64,000 nucleotides of DNA from Hyphomicrobium sp. NDB2Meth4 (GTDB taxonomy: Bacteria > Pseudomonadota > Alphaproteobacteria > Rhizobiales > Hyphomicrobiaceae): the NCBI RefSeq assembly GCF_900117445.1, contig NZ_FPEJ01000001.1, positions 672,501 to 736,500 on the forward strand, read 5' to 3'. The notes under the pieces were generated by a model, which searched no databases, had not been told where the DNA came from, and was given only the letters and a program-made list of their open reading frames with translations. The position numbers and the translations under genes are program-made. Positions 47,360 through 56,783 of this stretch are shown here, one piece after another. Positions within the stretch are counted from its first letter, which is position 1; every line of letters begins with the position of its first letter.

Positions 47360-48937
47360 ATGTTCCAATCGCTGTCAGACCGCCTGTCGGGCATTCTCGA
47401 CAAGCTGACGCGCCGCGGTGCTCTCACCGAGAGCGACGTCGCCGAGGCGATGCGCGAAGTGCGCCGCGCTCTGCTCGAAGCCGACGTGGCTCTCGATGTC
47501 GTGCGCGACTTCATCGAGAAGGTGAAGGCGAAGGCGATTGGCCAGGAGGTTCTGCGCTCCGTCACGCCGGGCCAGATGGTCGTCAAGATCGTCAACGACG
47601 AGCTCGTCGCGATGCTGGGTTCGGAGAACTCGGCCATCGACCTGCACGCCGCGCCTCCGGTTGCGATCATGATGGTCGGTCTGCAGGGCTCCGGTAAAAC
47701 CACCACCACCGCGAAGATCGCCAAGCGCCTCACCGATCGCGACAAGAAAAAAGTGCTGATGGCCTCGCTCGACACGCGGCGCCCCGCAGCACAGGAACAG
47801 CTCCGCATTCTCGGCGAGCAGACCGGCGTCGACACGCTGCCGATCGTTGCCGGCCAGACCCCGCAGCAGATTGCCAAGCGCGCGCTCGATGCTGGCAGGC
47901 TCGGCGGCTACGACGTCGTCATGCTCGACACCGCCGGCCGCATCCACATCGACGAAGAGCTGATGCGCGAATCCGCGGAGGTGCGCGACATCGCCACCCC
48001 GCACGAAACGCTGCTCGTTGCTGACAGCCTCACCGGCCAGGACGCCGTCAACGTTGCCAAGTCGTTCGACGAGCGCGTCGGCATCACCGGCATCGTTTTG
48101 ACGCGTGCCGACGGCGATGCCCGCGGTGGCGCTGCGCTCTCCATGCGCGCCGTCACCGGCAAGCCGATCAAGCTGCTCGGCGTCGGCGAGAAGTGGGACG
48201 AACTCGAAGACTTCCATCCCTCGCGCGTTGCTTCGCGCATCCTCGGCATGGGCGACGTTGTCAGCCTCGTTGAGAAGGCCGCCCAGACCATCGACGCCGA
48301 GAAGGCGACGAAGATCGCCGAGAAGATGAAGAAGGGCATCTTCGATCTCGACGACATGGCCGAGCAGCTGAAGCAGATGCAGCGCATCGGCGGTATGTCC
48401 GGCGTTCTCGGCATGCTGCCGGGCATGGGTAAGATCAAGAACCAGATCGCCGAAGCGAACCTCGACGACAGCATCCTCAAGCGTCAGCACGCCATCATCA
48501 CCTCGATGACGCCGCATGAGCGCCGCAACCCGAAGGTGCTCGACGCCAAGCGCAAGCGCCGCATCGCGGCCGGCTCGGGCACCAAGGTCGAGGACGTCAA
48601 CAAGCTCGTCAAAATGCACCGCCAGATGGCGGACATGATGAAGTCGCTGGGCAAGAACCGCGGCATGCTCAATCGGCTCGTCGGCGGCGGCCGCGGTGCT
48701 GCCCCGAGCGAAGCCGAGATGGCCGCCATGCAGGACGAGCTGGGCCGCCTCGATCCCAAGGCACTCGAACAGCTTCCCCAGGAGCTGCGCGACGCGATCC
48801 CCAAAGGCGGTGGTTTGCCGAAGGGACTGCCTGGCCTCACCGGCGGCATTCCCAAGCTCCCCGGATTGGGGGGCGGCCTCCCCGGCCTCGGCGGCGGCCT
48901 ACCGAAATTCCCCGGTCTTCCGGGAAAGAAAAAGTAG
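47360..48937 (+). CDS. ffh: signal recognition particle protein Ffh
   Basis: Ffh is the SRP54 GTPase that binds signal sequences and SRP RNA. The 525-residue protein has an N domain, a G domain with [15 protein letters not shown] (about residues 108-122), [20 protein letters not shown] and [10 protein letters not shown], and a Met-rich M domain ([20 protein letters not shown] and following). An unusual C-terminal tail of about 60 residues is rich in Gly and Pro (repeated [10 protein letters not shown] blocks). The 218-nt upstream gap holds TTGACA (47153-47158) and GCATTG 17 nt later, a candidate promoter. It is followed by rpsP. Confidence 0.96.
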   Translation: MFQSLSDRLSGILDKLTRRGALTESDVAEAMREVRRALLEADVALDVVRDFIEKVKAKAIGQEVLRSVTPGQMVVKIVNDELVAMLGSENSAIDLHAAPPVAIMMVGLQGSGKTTTTAKIAKRLTDRDKKKVLMASLDTRRPAAQEQLRILGEQTGVDTLPIVAGQTPQQIAKRALDAGRLGGYDVVMLDTAGRIHIDEELMRESAEVRDIATPHETLLVADSLTGQDAVNVAKSFDERVGITGIVLTRADGDARGGAALSMRAVTGKPIKLLGVGEKWDELEDFHPSRVASRILGMGDVVSLVEKAAQTIDAEKATKIAEKMKKGIFDLDDMAEQLKQMQRIGGMSGVLGMLPGMGKIKNQIAEANLDDSILKRQHAIITSMTPHERRNPKVLDAKRKRRIAAGSGTKVEDVNKLVKMHRQMADMMKSLGKNRGMLNRLVGGGRGAAPSEAEMAAMQDELGRLDPKALEQLPQELRDAIPKGGGLPKGLPGLTGGIPKLPGLGGGLPGLGGGLPKFPGLPGKKK

Positions 48938-48983
48938 CTCTCAACACCAACACATCGAAACAACACACGAAGGAAAGAACGCA

Positions 48984-49364
48984 ATGTCCGTCAAGATTCG
49001 TCTCGCCCGCGGCGGCGCCAAGAAGCGCCCCTACTACTACGTCGTCGTCGCCCACGGCACCTCGCCGCGCGATGGCCGCTACATCGAGCAGGTCGGCACC
49101 TTCAACCCGATGCTCAAGAAGGACGACGAGAACCGCGTGAAGCTGAACCTCGACCGCTGCAAGCATTGGCTGTCGGTCGGCGCCCAGCCGACGGACCGCG
49201 TCGCTCGCTTCCTCGATGCTGCTGGTCTGATGAAGCGCACGGCCTCGAACAACCCGTCCAAGGCCAAGCCGAAGAAGAAGCGCCTGGAGCGCGAGGCCGC
49301 GCAGGCAGACAAGGCCGCCAAGGCCGCCGAAGCTGCTGCCGCCGCTGCTGCCTCGGCCGAGTAA
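48984..49364 (+). CDS. rpsP: 30S ribosomal protein S16
   Basis: S16 is an early-assembly protein of the small ribosomal subunit. The product of 126 residues starts [20 protein letters not shown] and shows [14 protein letters not shown]. The first about 80 residues are the normal domain; the C-terminal tail of about 45 residues ([13 protein letters not shown] and a run of Ala) is longer than in E. coli but common in alphaproteobacteria. An AAGGAAAG ribosome site precedes ATG 48984. It follows ffh by 46 nt in the usual ffh-rpsP order. Confidence 0.97.
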   Translation: MSVKIRLARGGAKKRPYYYVVVAHGTSPRDGRYIEQVGTFNPMLKKDDENRVKLNLDRCKHWLSVGAQPTDRVARFLDAAGLMKRTASNNPSKAKPKKKRLEREAAQADKAAKAAEAAAAAAASAE

Positions 49365-49427
49365 GGTTTGCGCGCACTAGTCTGCGCGTGCCGATCACGC
49401 CATGTTCAACCTTGGCGTGCAAAATCT

Positions 49428-49459
49428 CCCCGGCGAGGCATCAGCGCCTTGCCGAGGGG
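49428..49459 (+). promoter_or_regulatory. hairpin covering the ribosome site of the next gene
   Basis: CCCCGGCGAGGC (49428-49439) can pair with GCCTTGCC-GA-GGGG (49446-49459), leaving a 6-nt loop and a 2-nt bulge. The right arm contains the GAGGGG that is the only good ribosome site for the gene starting at 49461. Confidence 0.5.
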
Positions 49460-49460
49460 G

Positions 49461-49829
49461 ATGACAGGTATGCTCGAGAACGGCCTCTACGCGCTTCGCT
49501 TTGCAGCTTCGCTGAATGGCGAGCCCGAGGAAGGCCGCGGCCTCGCCGTCCTGCGTGACGGCAAGGTGCTGGGCTCCGATCCGATGGGCGCGGTGTTCTC
49601 CGGCACCTATGAGTTCGACGCCAGGCGCAACCTCAACAAGGTTCGCCTGCAGCTCGAAATACCTGCCGGCGGCATCCTCATCACCGGCTTCACGGCAGGC
49701 CCCGAAGGCGCCAGTCTCGACGTGGTCGGCGCTTTCGCCGATGCTCCGGGTGAAGGCTCCGCGTTTCTGCAGATCGACGGGGCTCCCCTCGGCGTGCAGA
49801 TCAGGTACCTTGGCCCGCCGCCAACATAG
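49461..49829 (+). CDS. small GrlR-like beta-rich protein between rpsP and rimM
   Basis: The 122-residue product starts at ATG 49461 directly after GAGGGGG; Met4 (ATG 49470) is also possible and begins with MLENGLYALRF. Its order of short strands and the GRGLAVLRDGKVLGSDPMGA, then VFSGTYEF pattern resemble the beta-barrel of GrlR-type small regulators, though this is a weak, eye-based match. It has no signal peptide. Such a gene is not a standard member of the rpsP-rimM-trmD-rplS operon. rimM begins 20 nt after its stop. Confidence 0.6.
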   Translation: MTGMLENGLYALRFAASLNGEPEEGRGLAVLRDGKVLGSDPMGAVFSGTYEFDARRNLNKVRLQLEIPAGGILITGFTAGPEGASLDVVGAFADAPGEGSAFLQIDGAPLGVQIRYLGPPPT

Positions 49830-49849
49830 ATGAACTCGCCACGGCCCTG

Positions 49850-50407
49850 ATGACCGACCAAAGACAGCGCGTCCTGCTCGGCCGCATCGTCACCGTGCAC
49901 GGCATTCGCGGCGATGTCGTCATAGACAGCTACACTGGCGAGCCGGCCGACATCGGTGCCTACGGCCCCCTGCAATCCGCCGACGGCGCGAAGGAATTCA
50001 AGCTCAAGGTCCTGCGGGTGAGACCCAAGGGCGTAGTCGCCCACATCGTTGGCGTCGATGATCGCAATGGCGCTGAAGCGTTGCGCGGCACCGACCTCTA
50101 CGCGCCCCGCGCCAGCCTGCCCGCTGCCGATGAAGGCGAGTATTACTACACCGACCTTGAAGGTCTGCGCGCCGACAACGAAGCCGGCGAGACGCTAGGC
50201 ACGGTCGTCGCGGTTCAGAACTACGGCGCGGGCGATCTGCTTGAAGTGAAGCTCACCGGCGAGCGCGGCACCGAGCTCATTCCCTTCACCGACACCTACG
50301 TCCCTGTCGTCGACGTCCCCGCTGGCCGCGTTGTCGTCGTCATGCCGATCTCGACCGACGACGATGATGAAGAAGGCGGCGAACCGGACGAAAACGCCGC
50401 CGGCTAG
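49850..50407 (+). CDS. rimM: ribosome maturation factor RimM
   Basis: RimM helps mature the 30S subunit head and binds S19. The 185-residue protein has the N-terminal RimM fold (LLGRIVTVHGIRGDVVIDSY, residues about 9-28) and the PRC-barrel C-terminal domain (YYTDLEGLRADNEAGETLGT through FTDTYVPVVDVPAGRVVV). The acidic tail (STDDDDEEGGEPDENAAG) is typical of alphaproteobacteria. trmD and rplS, which normally follow, are missing here; a convergent DHFR-like gene comes next. Confidence 0.94.
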   Translation: MTDQRQRVLLGRIVTVHGIRGDVVIDSYTGEPADIGAYGPLQSADGAKEFKLKVLRVRPKGVVAHIVGVDDRNGAEALRGTDLYAPRASLPAADEGEYYYTDLEGLRADNEAGETLGTVVAVQNYGAGDLLEVKLTGERGTELIPFTDTYVPVVDVPAGRVVVVMPISTDDDDEEGGEPDENAAG

Positions 50408-50418
50408 ACGCATGCCGC

Positions 50419-50949
50419 TCAAGCCGGAACGTACGTTAGCCGGATCACACTCTCATCGACACGATCGCTGGCGGCCAGGCGCAGCGGCGGTCGCGGGCCA
50501 GCAAAGAAGGGCTTGCCGCGACCCAGGACGACGGGGTGGAGGTACAGCCGGTACTGATCGATGAGACCCATATCAGTGAGGCTTCCGGCCAGCTCTGGAC
50601 CGGAAACAGTGATCTCTCCATCGAGCTGGGACTTGAGCCCCATTATCTCGGAGCCGACATCACCCTCGACCAGCGTTGTGTTAGGACCGACCGAACTCAG
50701 CGAGCGCGACACGACCCACTTAGGGAGCTGCCGCCATGCCAGCGCGAACTCGCGATGGTCTGCGCCCCAATCCGAATGATCGTCATCCCAGTAGCGCATC
50801 ACCTCGTACATCCGGCGACCGTATACGCTGCCAGACAGGCCTCGAACGTGCTCTATCCAATGACGAAAAAGCGCTGGGCTGGGCCCAAACTTGTCGTGGT
50901 CGACGTAGCCGTCCAACGACATGTTCATAGCGAAGACCAGTAGAGCCAT
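50419..50949 (-). CDS. dihydrofolate reductase-like protein (RibD C-terminal domain family)
   Basis: The 176-residue protein belongs to the DHFR/RibD-C superfamily, as shown by VFAMNMSLDGYVDH at the start, the GRRMYEVMRYW block (about residues 44-54), GSEIMGLKSQLDGEITVSGP and LHPVVLGRGKPFF. These match the YyaP/YwjB-like stand-alone group, whose reaction is not established and which should not be assumed to be folate reductases. It is convergent with rimM, with an 11-nt gap, and occupies the position where trmD would be expected. Confidence 0.88.
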   Translation of the reverse strand: MALLVFAMNMSLDGYVDHDKFGPSPALFRHWIEHVRGLSGSVYGRRMYEVMRYWDDDHSDWGADHREFALAWRQLPKWVVSRSLSSVGPNTTLVEGDVGSEIMGLKSQLDGEITVSGPELAGSLTDMGLIDQYRLYLHPVVLGRGKPFFAGPRPPLRLAASDRVDESVIRLTYVPA

Positions 50950-51000
50950 TATTCCGTTTCACTCCCGGCCTTCGCTGCCATTTGGCGTCGGAATGCTCGA

Positions 51001-52266
51001 CTAGACCCGCTCGCCTTTGAGTAGGCGCGGCAGCTCTCCAGTAAGGCCTGCCGCCTCAGCGACGAAGAAGCGCTTTAGTGCCGGAACGCGATCGACGATG
51101 CCGAGCCCTGCTTCGCGCACCGAGCGCAGCAGCGTCACGTCGTTGCCGAACAGCCGATTGATCGCATCGAATGTGCCGGCCGAGATCGCCGAGTCGAAAC
51201 GGCGCCAGCGCTCATAGCGCTTCAGGCCTTCCGCGTTGCCGGCCCCAAATCCGCACCGCACGCTCTCCGCCACCGTCTCCGTCAGCGCCGCGACGTCGCG
51301 CAAAGCCAGGTTGAGCCCCTGGCCGGCAATCGGATGCACGCCATGCGCCGCATCGCCCACCAGGGCAAATCGGGGACCCACGTAGCGACGTGCTAGGTGA
51401 AGCTCCAGCGGCCACGACTGCCGCGGTCCGGCCAAACTCACACGCCCGAGCTTGCCGCCGAAACGCTTCTCCACCTCGGCGAGAAAGCCGGCATCGTCGA
51501 GTGCCATGATGCGCTTTGCTTCACGTGAATCCTCGGTCCACGTAATGCACGACCGGTTGCCGGTAAGCGGCAGGATGGCGAACGGCCCGTTGGGAAGAAA
51601 GTGCTGCACCGCGCGCGCACCGTGCGGCCGGTCGTGCTGCACGGTGGTGACGATGCCCGTCTGCGGATAGCTCCAGCCGATCACCTTGATGCCGGCAGCC
51701 TCGCGCAGCGCTGAGCGGCGTCCGTCGGCGGCAACGACCAGCGACGCCGTCACCTCGCGTCCGTCGGCAAGCGTAAGCTGCGCCCCGGCCTCCTCGGCGA
51801 CAAACCCTTTTGCCTCCGCGGGCGCCAGCAGTGTTATCCCGCTCCGCGCCGCAGCTGCGCTGCGTAAAGCCCGCCACAGGGGCTCAACCGGCAGAATATG
51901 CGTTGCTGCTTCGCCGGCTTCAGTCGTGTTGTCGTAGGCGAGCAGCACCGGCCGCACGCCGGCTTCCAGAGCTGAATCGGTGATGTCGATGCCATCGACC
52001 GGCTGCGCGTCGACGGCAACCTGCTCCCACACCCCGATCGCCTCCAGCAAATGGCGCGAGGCGGCCGACAGCGCGAACGCCCTCGCGTCCGGGCGAGGCT
52101 CAGCCGTCGCCACGCGATCGATGATGGCGATTCTGAATTCAGGCCCGAGCGCATCGGTGAGGGCGCATGCGAGCGCTAGGCCGGCGAAGCTCGCACCTGA
52201 AATTGCGACATCGAAGCTGAGGGCCTGTTTCGCCCCGTCTTGCTGCGCCGTGTCTCGTTGCGCCAT
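51001..52266 (-). CDS. UbiH/UbiF/Coq6-family FAD-dependent hydroxylase
   Basis: Members of this family add hydroxyl groups to the ring of ubiquinone precursors. The 421-residue protein has an N-terminal FAD motif (VAISGASFAGLALACAL, residues about 20-36), the DG motif LVVAADGRRSALRE, and the second FAD motif GDAAHGVHPIAGQGLNLALRD (GD box). Which ring carbon is oxidised cannot be assigned. A parS-like 15-mer lies within the coding sequence at 51517. It is divergent from tesB. Confidence 0.9.
   Translation of the reverse strand: MAQRDTAQQDGAKQALSFDVAISGASFAGLALACALTDALGPEFRIAIIDRVATAEPRPDARAFALSAASRHLLEAIGVWEQVAVDAQPVDGIDITDSALEAGVRPVLLAYDNTTEAGEAATHILPVEPLWRALRSAAAARSGITLLAPAEAKGFVAEEAGAQLTLADGREVTASLVVAADGRRSALREAAGIKVIGWSYPQTGIVTTVQHDRPHGARAVQHFLPNGPFAILPLTGNRSCITWTEDSREAKRIMALDDAGFLAEVEKRFGGKLGRVSLAGPRQSWPLELHLARRYVGPRFALVGDAAHGVHPIAGQGLNLALRDVAALTETVAESVRCGFGAGNAEGLKRYERWRRFDSAISAGTFDAINRLFGNDVTLLRSVREAGLGIVDRVPALKRFFVAEAAGLTGELPRLLKGERV
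51517..51531 (-). promoter_or_regulatory. solitary parS-like site in the ubiH-type gene
   Basis: On the minus strand this reads GATTCACGTGAAGCA, one base different from the 15-mer in the array at 1.9-2.2 kb, including the same departure from the canonical palindrome. It is in frame and codes for Asp-Ser-Arg-Glu-Ala. No TTAACC element follows. Confidence 0.4.
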
Positions 52267-52377
52267 GTCTCGTCCGGAAGTCTGGGGCTAAGGTGCGGTG
52301 AAAAGGCCAGAAGTTGCCATCTATCCTACGCCAGCATCCCCACCCCCGCCACCATCCGAAGATCCCAGCGAGGCCCT

Positions 52378-53277
52378 ATGTCGACCAATGATGCCGCACC
52401 GCAGAGCGCGCTCCAAGACCTCCTCAGGACGCTCGACCTCGAACCCATCGAGGACAATCTCTTCCTCGGCCCGCGCGGCATAGAGGGCTGGCAGCGTGTC
52501 TTCGGGGGGCAGGTGCTCGGCCAATCACTGGTGGCCGCGGCACGCACCGTAGAGCCCGGCCGGCTGATGCACTCCCTGCACGGCTACTTCCTCCTCGCCG
52601 GCGACCCCGCGCGTCCAATCCTCTACGACGTCGAGCGCATCCGCGATGGCGGCAGCTTCACCACCCGGCGCGTCAAGGCGATCCAGCACGGCCGCCCCAT
52701 CTTCTCGATGAGCAGCTCGTTCCACAAGGACGAGCCGGGCTTCGAGCACCAGGCCCAGATGCCCGATCTGCCGCCGCCGGAGGCCCTCCCCAACCCCAAG
52801 GACGTCATCGACCAGCACATCGACGCGCTACCGCCGGCCATGCGTAGCTACTGGAGCCGCGAGCGCCCCATCGAGATGCGTGCTCCCGACCTGTCGCGTT
52901 ATTTCACCCGCGAGAAGAAGCCGCCCGCCCAGAGCATCTGGATCAGGGCCAACGGTACGCTCCCCGATGATCCGGTTATTCATCAGGCCGTTCTCGCCTA
53001 TGCCTCCGATTTCACCCTTCTCGACACTGCGCTGATCGCGCACGGCAAGCTCCTGTTCGACGCCGACGTACAACTCGCGAGCCTCGACCACGGCATCTGG
53101 TATCACCGCCCGTTCAGGGCCGACGAGTGGATGCTCTACGTCCAGGACAGCCCCAGTGCCTTCGGCGCACGCGGGTTCTGCCGCGGGAGTATCTACACCC
53201 GCGACGGCCAGCTCATTGCCTCGGTCGTGCAAGAAGGGCTGATGCGGCAGCGCACCTCCGCGTTCGTGCCCAATTGA
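52378..53277 (+). CDS. tesB: acyl-CoA thioesterase II TesB
   Basis: TesB hydrolyses medium- and long-chain acyl-CoAs. The 299-residue protein has two hot-dog domains: the first with GPRGIEGWQRVFGGQVLGQS and HSLHGYFLLAGDPARPI, the second with AVLAYASDFTLLDTALIAHG, SLDHGIWYHRPFRADEWMLY and the catalytic-region pattern of Asp, Gln and Thr typical of TesB. ATG 52378 gives MSTNDAAPQS; an upstream longer frame is not needed. glnK follows after a 240-nt regulatory gap. Confidence 0.95.
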   Translation: MSTNDAAPQSALQDLLRTLDLEPIEDNLFLGPRGIEGWQRVFGGQVLGQSLVAAARTVEPGRLMHSLHGYFLLAGDPARPILYDVERIRDGGSFTTRRVKAIQHGRPIFSMSSSFHKDEPGFEHQAQMPDLPPPEALPNPKDVIDQHIDALPPAMRSYWSRERPIEMRAPDLSRYFTREKKPPAQSIWIRANGTLPDDPVIHQAVLAYASDFTLLDTALIAHGKLLFDADVQLASLDHGIWYHRPFRADEWMLYVQDSPSAFGARGFCRGSIYTRDGQLIASVVQEGLMRQRTSAFVPN

Positions 53278-53308
53278 TAGGCACTAACTGTTATTCGCAC
53301 AAAAATAA

Positions 53309-53325
53309 TGCAATTCGAGTGTGCA
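53309..53325. promoter_or_regulatory. candidate NtrC enhancer site 1 of glnK-amtB
   Basis: TGCAATTCGAGTGTGCA has the 17-bp TGCA-N9-TGCA frame of NtrC sites. It lies about 74 bp upstream of the -24 box. Confidence 0.5.
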
Positions 53326-53343
53326 AAATAGCGGGTCGCCTGA

Positions 53344-53856
<513 letters not shown>

Positions 53857-53917
53857 AGCGGGCTCCGTCGTTAAGGACGCAGTCCAAGTACTACAGGAAG
53901 GGAAGGGGAGTTTCAGG

Positions 53918-55231
53918 ATGAACTTCAACGGACTAAAAAGACTGGCGACGTCCGCCTGTGCGGCCGCTGCACTTTACGCAGGATCAACGTTGCCCTCGCT
54001 GGCACAGGATGCTGCTCCCACGCTGAATTCGGGCGACACCGCGTGGATGCTCACCTCGACCGTTCTCGTTATTTTGATGACGGTCCCTGGCCTCGCGCTC
54101 TTCTACGGCGGCATGGTCCGCAAGAAGAACGTGCTGTCCGTTCTTGCTGCCACGTTCGCCACCTTCTGCCTTCTGACGGTCTGCTGGTTCCTCGCCGGTT
54201 ACTCGCTTGCCTTCACCGACGGCGGTGCCAACAACGCCTACATCGGCGGCCTCTCCAAGGCCCTGTTTGCCGGTGTCACGCCTGCGAGCCTTTCGGGCAC
54301 CATCCCCGAGTTGGTCTTCGCCTGCTTCCAGCTGACCTTCGCTGCAATCACTCCGGCGCTCATCATCGGAGCTGTCGTTGATCGCATGAAGTTCTCTGCG
54401 CTGCTGATCTTCATGGCCGCGTGGATGTTCGTCGTCTACGTTCCGGTCGCGCACTGGGTGTGGGGCGGTGGCTTCCTTGCTTCTGACGGCGTTCTCGACT
54501 TCGCTGGCGGCACGGTCGTTCACATCAACGCCGGTATCGCTGGTCTCGTCGCCTGCATCATCCTTGGTCGTCGCCAGGGTTACGGTACCGAGAGCCTCGC
54601 GCCTTACAACATCGTCTACACGCTGATCGGCGCCTCGCTTCTGTGGGTGGGCTGGTTCGGCTTCAACGTCGGTTCGGCCCTCTCGGCTGGCACCGGCGCT
54701 GCTGTCGCAATGACCACCACCCAACTCGCAACCGCCGCTGCCGCGCTCGCTTGGATGTTCTCCGAGTGGCTCGTGCATGGTAAGCCGACCCTGCTCGGAA
54801 TGGCCTCGGGTGCCGTCGCTGGCCTCGTCGCCATCACCCCGGCTTGCGGCTTCGTCGATCCCAAGGGTGCCATCGTTATCGGCATCGCTGCTGGTGTCAT
54901 CTGCTACATCTTCTCGACCGGCGTGAAGAAGGCCCTCGGTTACGACGACAGCCTCGACGTCTTCGGCGTACATGGTGTCGGCGGCATCGTCGGCGCCATC
55001 CTGACGGGTGTCTTCGCCGCCGAGGCTTACGGCGGCAAGGTCGGTCTGCTCGAAGGCAACTTCGCGCAGGTTCCGATCCAGATCTACGGCGTCATCGCCA
55101 CCGTCGTCTGGTCGGCCGTTGCCACCGCCGTGATCCTCTTCATCCTGAAGTTCACGATCGGCATTCGCGTCAGCGAGTCCGCCGAGGTCGAAGGCCTCGA
55201 CGTCGCGCTGCATGGCGAGTCCATCCAGTAG
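53918..55231 (+). CDS. amtB: ammonium transporter AmtB
   Basis: AmtB forms the ammonia/ammonium channel of the inner membrane. The protein of 437 residues begins with a cleavable signal peptide (MNFNGLKRLATSACAAAALY, ending LAQDA), then eleven membrane spans. Visible marks are DTAWMLTSTVLVILMTVPGLALFYGG, the AWMFVVYVPVAHWVWGGG region, the pore histidine region DFAGGTVVHINAGIAGL and the second pore histidine in DVFGVHGVGGIVGA. ATG 53918 is preceded by GGAAGGGGAG. It is co-transcribed with glnK and ends before a perfect terminator. Confidence 0.96.
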   Translation: MNFNGLKRLATSACAAAALYAGSTLPSLAQDAAPTLNSGDTAWMLTSTVLVILMTVPGLALFYGGMVRKKNVLSVLAATFATFCLLTVCWFLAGYSLAFTDGGANNAYIGGLSKALFAGVTPASLSGTIPELVFACFQLTFAAITPALIIGAVVDRMKFSALLIFMAAWMFVVYVPVAHWVWGGGFLASDGVLDFAGGTVVHINAGIAGLVACIILGRRQGYGTESLAPYNIVYTLIGASLLWVGWFGFNVGSALSAGTGAAVAMTTTQLATAAAALAWMFSEWLVHGKPTLLGMASGAVAGLVAITPACGFVDPKGAIVIGIAAGVICYIFSTGVKKALGYDDSLDVFGVHGVGGIVGAILTGVFAAEAYGGKVGLLEGNFAQVPIQIYGVIATVVWSAVATAVILFILKFTIGIRVSESAEVEGLDVALHGESIQ

Positions 55232-55241
55232 TAGCTCCTGC

Positions 55242-55281
55242 GGGACGCGAGGCTTAACCCCCTCGCGTCCCGTGTCTTCTC
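55242..55281 (+). terminator. intrinsic terminator of glnK-amtB
   Basis: GGGACGCGAGG-CTTAACCC-CCTCGCGTCCC is a perfect 11-bp stem (55242-55271), followed by the T-containing tract GTGTCTTCT. Confidence 0.85.
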
Positions 55282-55437
55282 CCGAGCGTGCGCCTTCCCC
55301 TAGGCGTGCTCTAAACTCGGCCCGGTGCCACTGGCATTCCGGGCCGTTTTTTGTTTGTGCGTCTTGACGCGCGACAACGCCCTCAGCCGCGCCTTGCGCC
55401 GCTACTCAATCATCAGGTTGAAAAGGGCAATCGCGCC

Positions 55438-55986
55438 TCAGGCCACGATCTTGATCTTGGCGCCGCGTCGCAACGCTGACATCAGCTGCCGCAGATGCTG
55501 CGGCTCGAGCGCAACGCACCCCTCGGTCGGATTCATGCCTGGCGACGCCACGTGCATGAAGATCGCGCTGCCGCGCCCCGCGATGCGCGGTCTGTCGTTA
55601 CAGCCAAGCACGACCACGAGATCGTAGAGTCGATCCTGGCGCCATAAATGCTCTGCGCTCTGAGGGTAAGGATGGCGAACAAATCGGTTGTAGTTCCGAT
55701 CGCCGACGGCATCGCACCATCCATCCTTCGGCCGGGTCGCGGCGACATGCAGAGGCAACCGGGGGCGGCCGATCCGGTCGGCCCGGTAGAACGCCTCTCG
55801 CAAAGCGAATTCTCCGATTGGCGTCGCCCCGTCGCCTTCTCGCTTCAGCGCAGTCCGCCCGCTGCGCCCCAGTACGCAGGGAAAGCTCAGGGTGCCATAA
55901 GTCAGCACACCGCGCGTCGATCGGGCCGAAAGGCTCCTCACGACGATTTTAGCCCCTGTTAGGGGTGTCCTACCCTGCGTCTTCAT
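55438..55986 (-). CDS. L,D-transpeptidase (YkuD family)
   Basis: YkuD enzymes cross-link or anchor peptidoglycan using a catalytic cysteine. The 182-residue protein has GDGATPIGEFALREAFYR, a typical substrate-loop block, and the active-site segment FMHVASPGMNPTEGCVAL, with the histidine (FMHVAS) and the nucleophile cysteine in TEGCVAL (pattern H...S/T-x-G-C). No signal peptide is obvious, so export may need another route or an upstream start. It is divergent from the CenR-like regulator gene, with a 110-nt gap, which fits a link to envelope control. Confidence 0.88.
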   Translation of the reverse strand: MKTQGRTPLTGAKIVVRSLSARSTRGVLTYGTLSFPCVLGRSGRTALKREGDGATPIGEFALREAFYRADRIGRPRLPLHVAATRPKDGWCDAVGDRNYNRFVRHPYPQSAEHLWRQDRLYDLVVVLGCNDRPRIAGRGSAIFMHVASPGMNPTEGCVALEPQHLRQLMSALRRGAKIKIVA

Positions 55987-56096
55987 TGGAGCTTCCCGGC
56001 GCGCGTGCTATTCGCATCCCTCAGATAAAGCCGTCGTGGGCCGCAGCCAACTGTCTGCGGCTTCACGGTTATGTCCGTGCCGGAGCGAAGAACAAG

Positions 56097-56783
56097 ATGA
56101 GCAATGCCCGACGCGTCCTGATCGTCGATGACGACGAGGAATTGCGCGAAACTCTGAAAGACCAACTCCTTCTCCACGACGAGTTTGAGGTGGAGACGGC
56201 GGGGCTCGCCTCCAAGGGAATGGAGCACGCGCGTTCGGACCACTTCGATCTCGTCATCTTCGACGTCTCCTTGCCCGATATGGATGGCCGCGAAGCTGTG
56301 CGCCACCTGCGCAAGTCAGGCTTCAAGACGCCCATCATCATGCTCACCGGCAATGTGTCTGACGCCGACCAGATTCTCGGGCTCGACGCCGGTGCAAACG
56401 ACTACGTCACCAAGCCATTCAAATTCGCCGTGCTTCTCGCCCGCATCAGGGCGCAGCTGCGTCAGCACGAGCAGAGCGAGGATGCCGTCTTCGCCATCGG
56501 ACCCTATACCTTCAAGCCTGCCTCCAAACTGCTGATCACCGACAAGGGCGCGAAGATCCGTCTCACCGAGAAAGAGACCTCGATCCTCAAATACCTCTAC
56601 CGATCCGGCGATAAGGTGGTCTCCCGCGACACGCTTCTGCATGAGGTCTGGGGCTATAACGCGGGCGTCACCACCCACACCCTGGAGACGCACATCTATC
56701 GGCTTCGTCAGAAGATCGAAAAGGACCCATCGAGCGCCGAGCTGCTCGTCACTGAGACGGGCGGCTACCGTCTGGTTCCCTGA
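56097..56783 (+). CDS. cenR: OmpR-type response regulator, CenR-like
   Basis: CenR is an envelope-controlling response regulator in alphaproteobacteria, essential in Caulobacter. The 228-residue protein has a receiver domain with VLIVDDDEELRETL, the phosphoacceptor Asp in LVIFDVSLPDMDGREAVRHL (about residue 54) and LTGNVS plus TKPFKFAVLLARI. The DNA-binding winged helix contains TEKETSILKYLYRSGDKVVS and VTTHTLETHIYRLRQKIE. This sequence style closely matches CenR as I remember it. No histidine kinase is adjacent, so it would be an orphan gene here. Confidence 0.75.
   Translation: MSNARRVLIVDDDEELRETLKDQLLLHDEFEVETAGLASKGMEHARSDHFDLVIFDVSLPDMDGREAVRHLRKSGFKTPIIMLTGNVSDADQILGLDAGANDYVTKPFKFAVLLARIRAQLRQHEQSEDAVFAIGPYTFKPASKLLITDKGAKIRLTEKETSILKYLYRSGDKVVSRDTLLHEVWGYNAGVTTHTLETHIYRLRQKIEKDPSSAELLVTETGGYRLVP

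Noticed and set aside
53984-55213. 409-codon open frame antisense to amtB
   Set aside because: It is a highly acidic, repetitive translation typical of the complement of a membrane protein gene.
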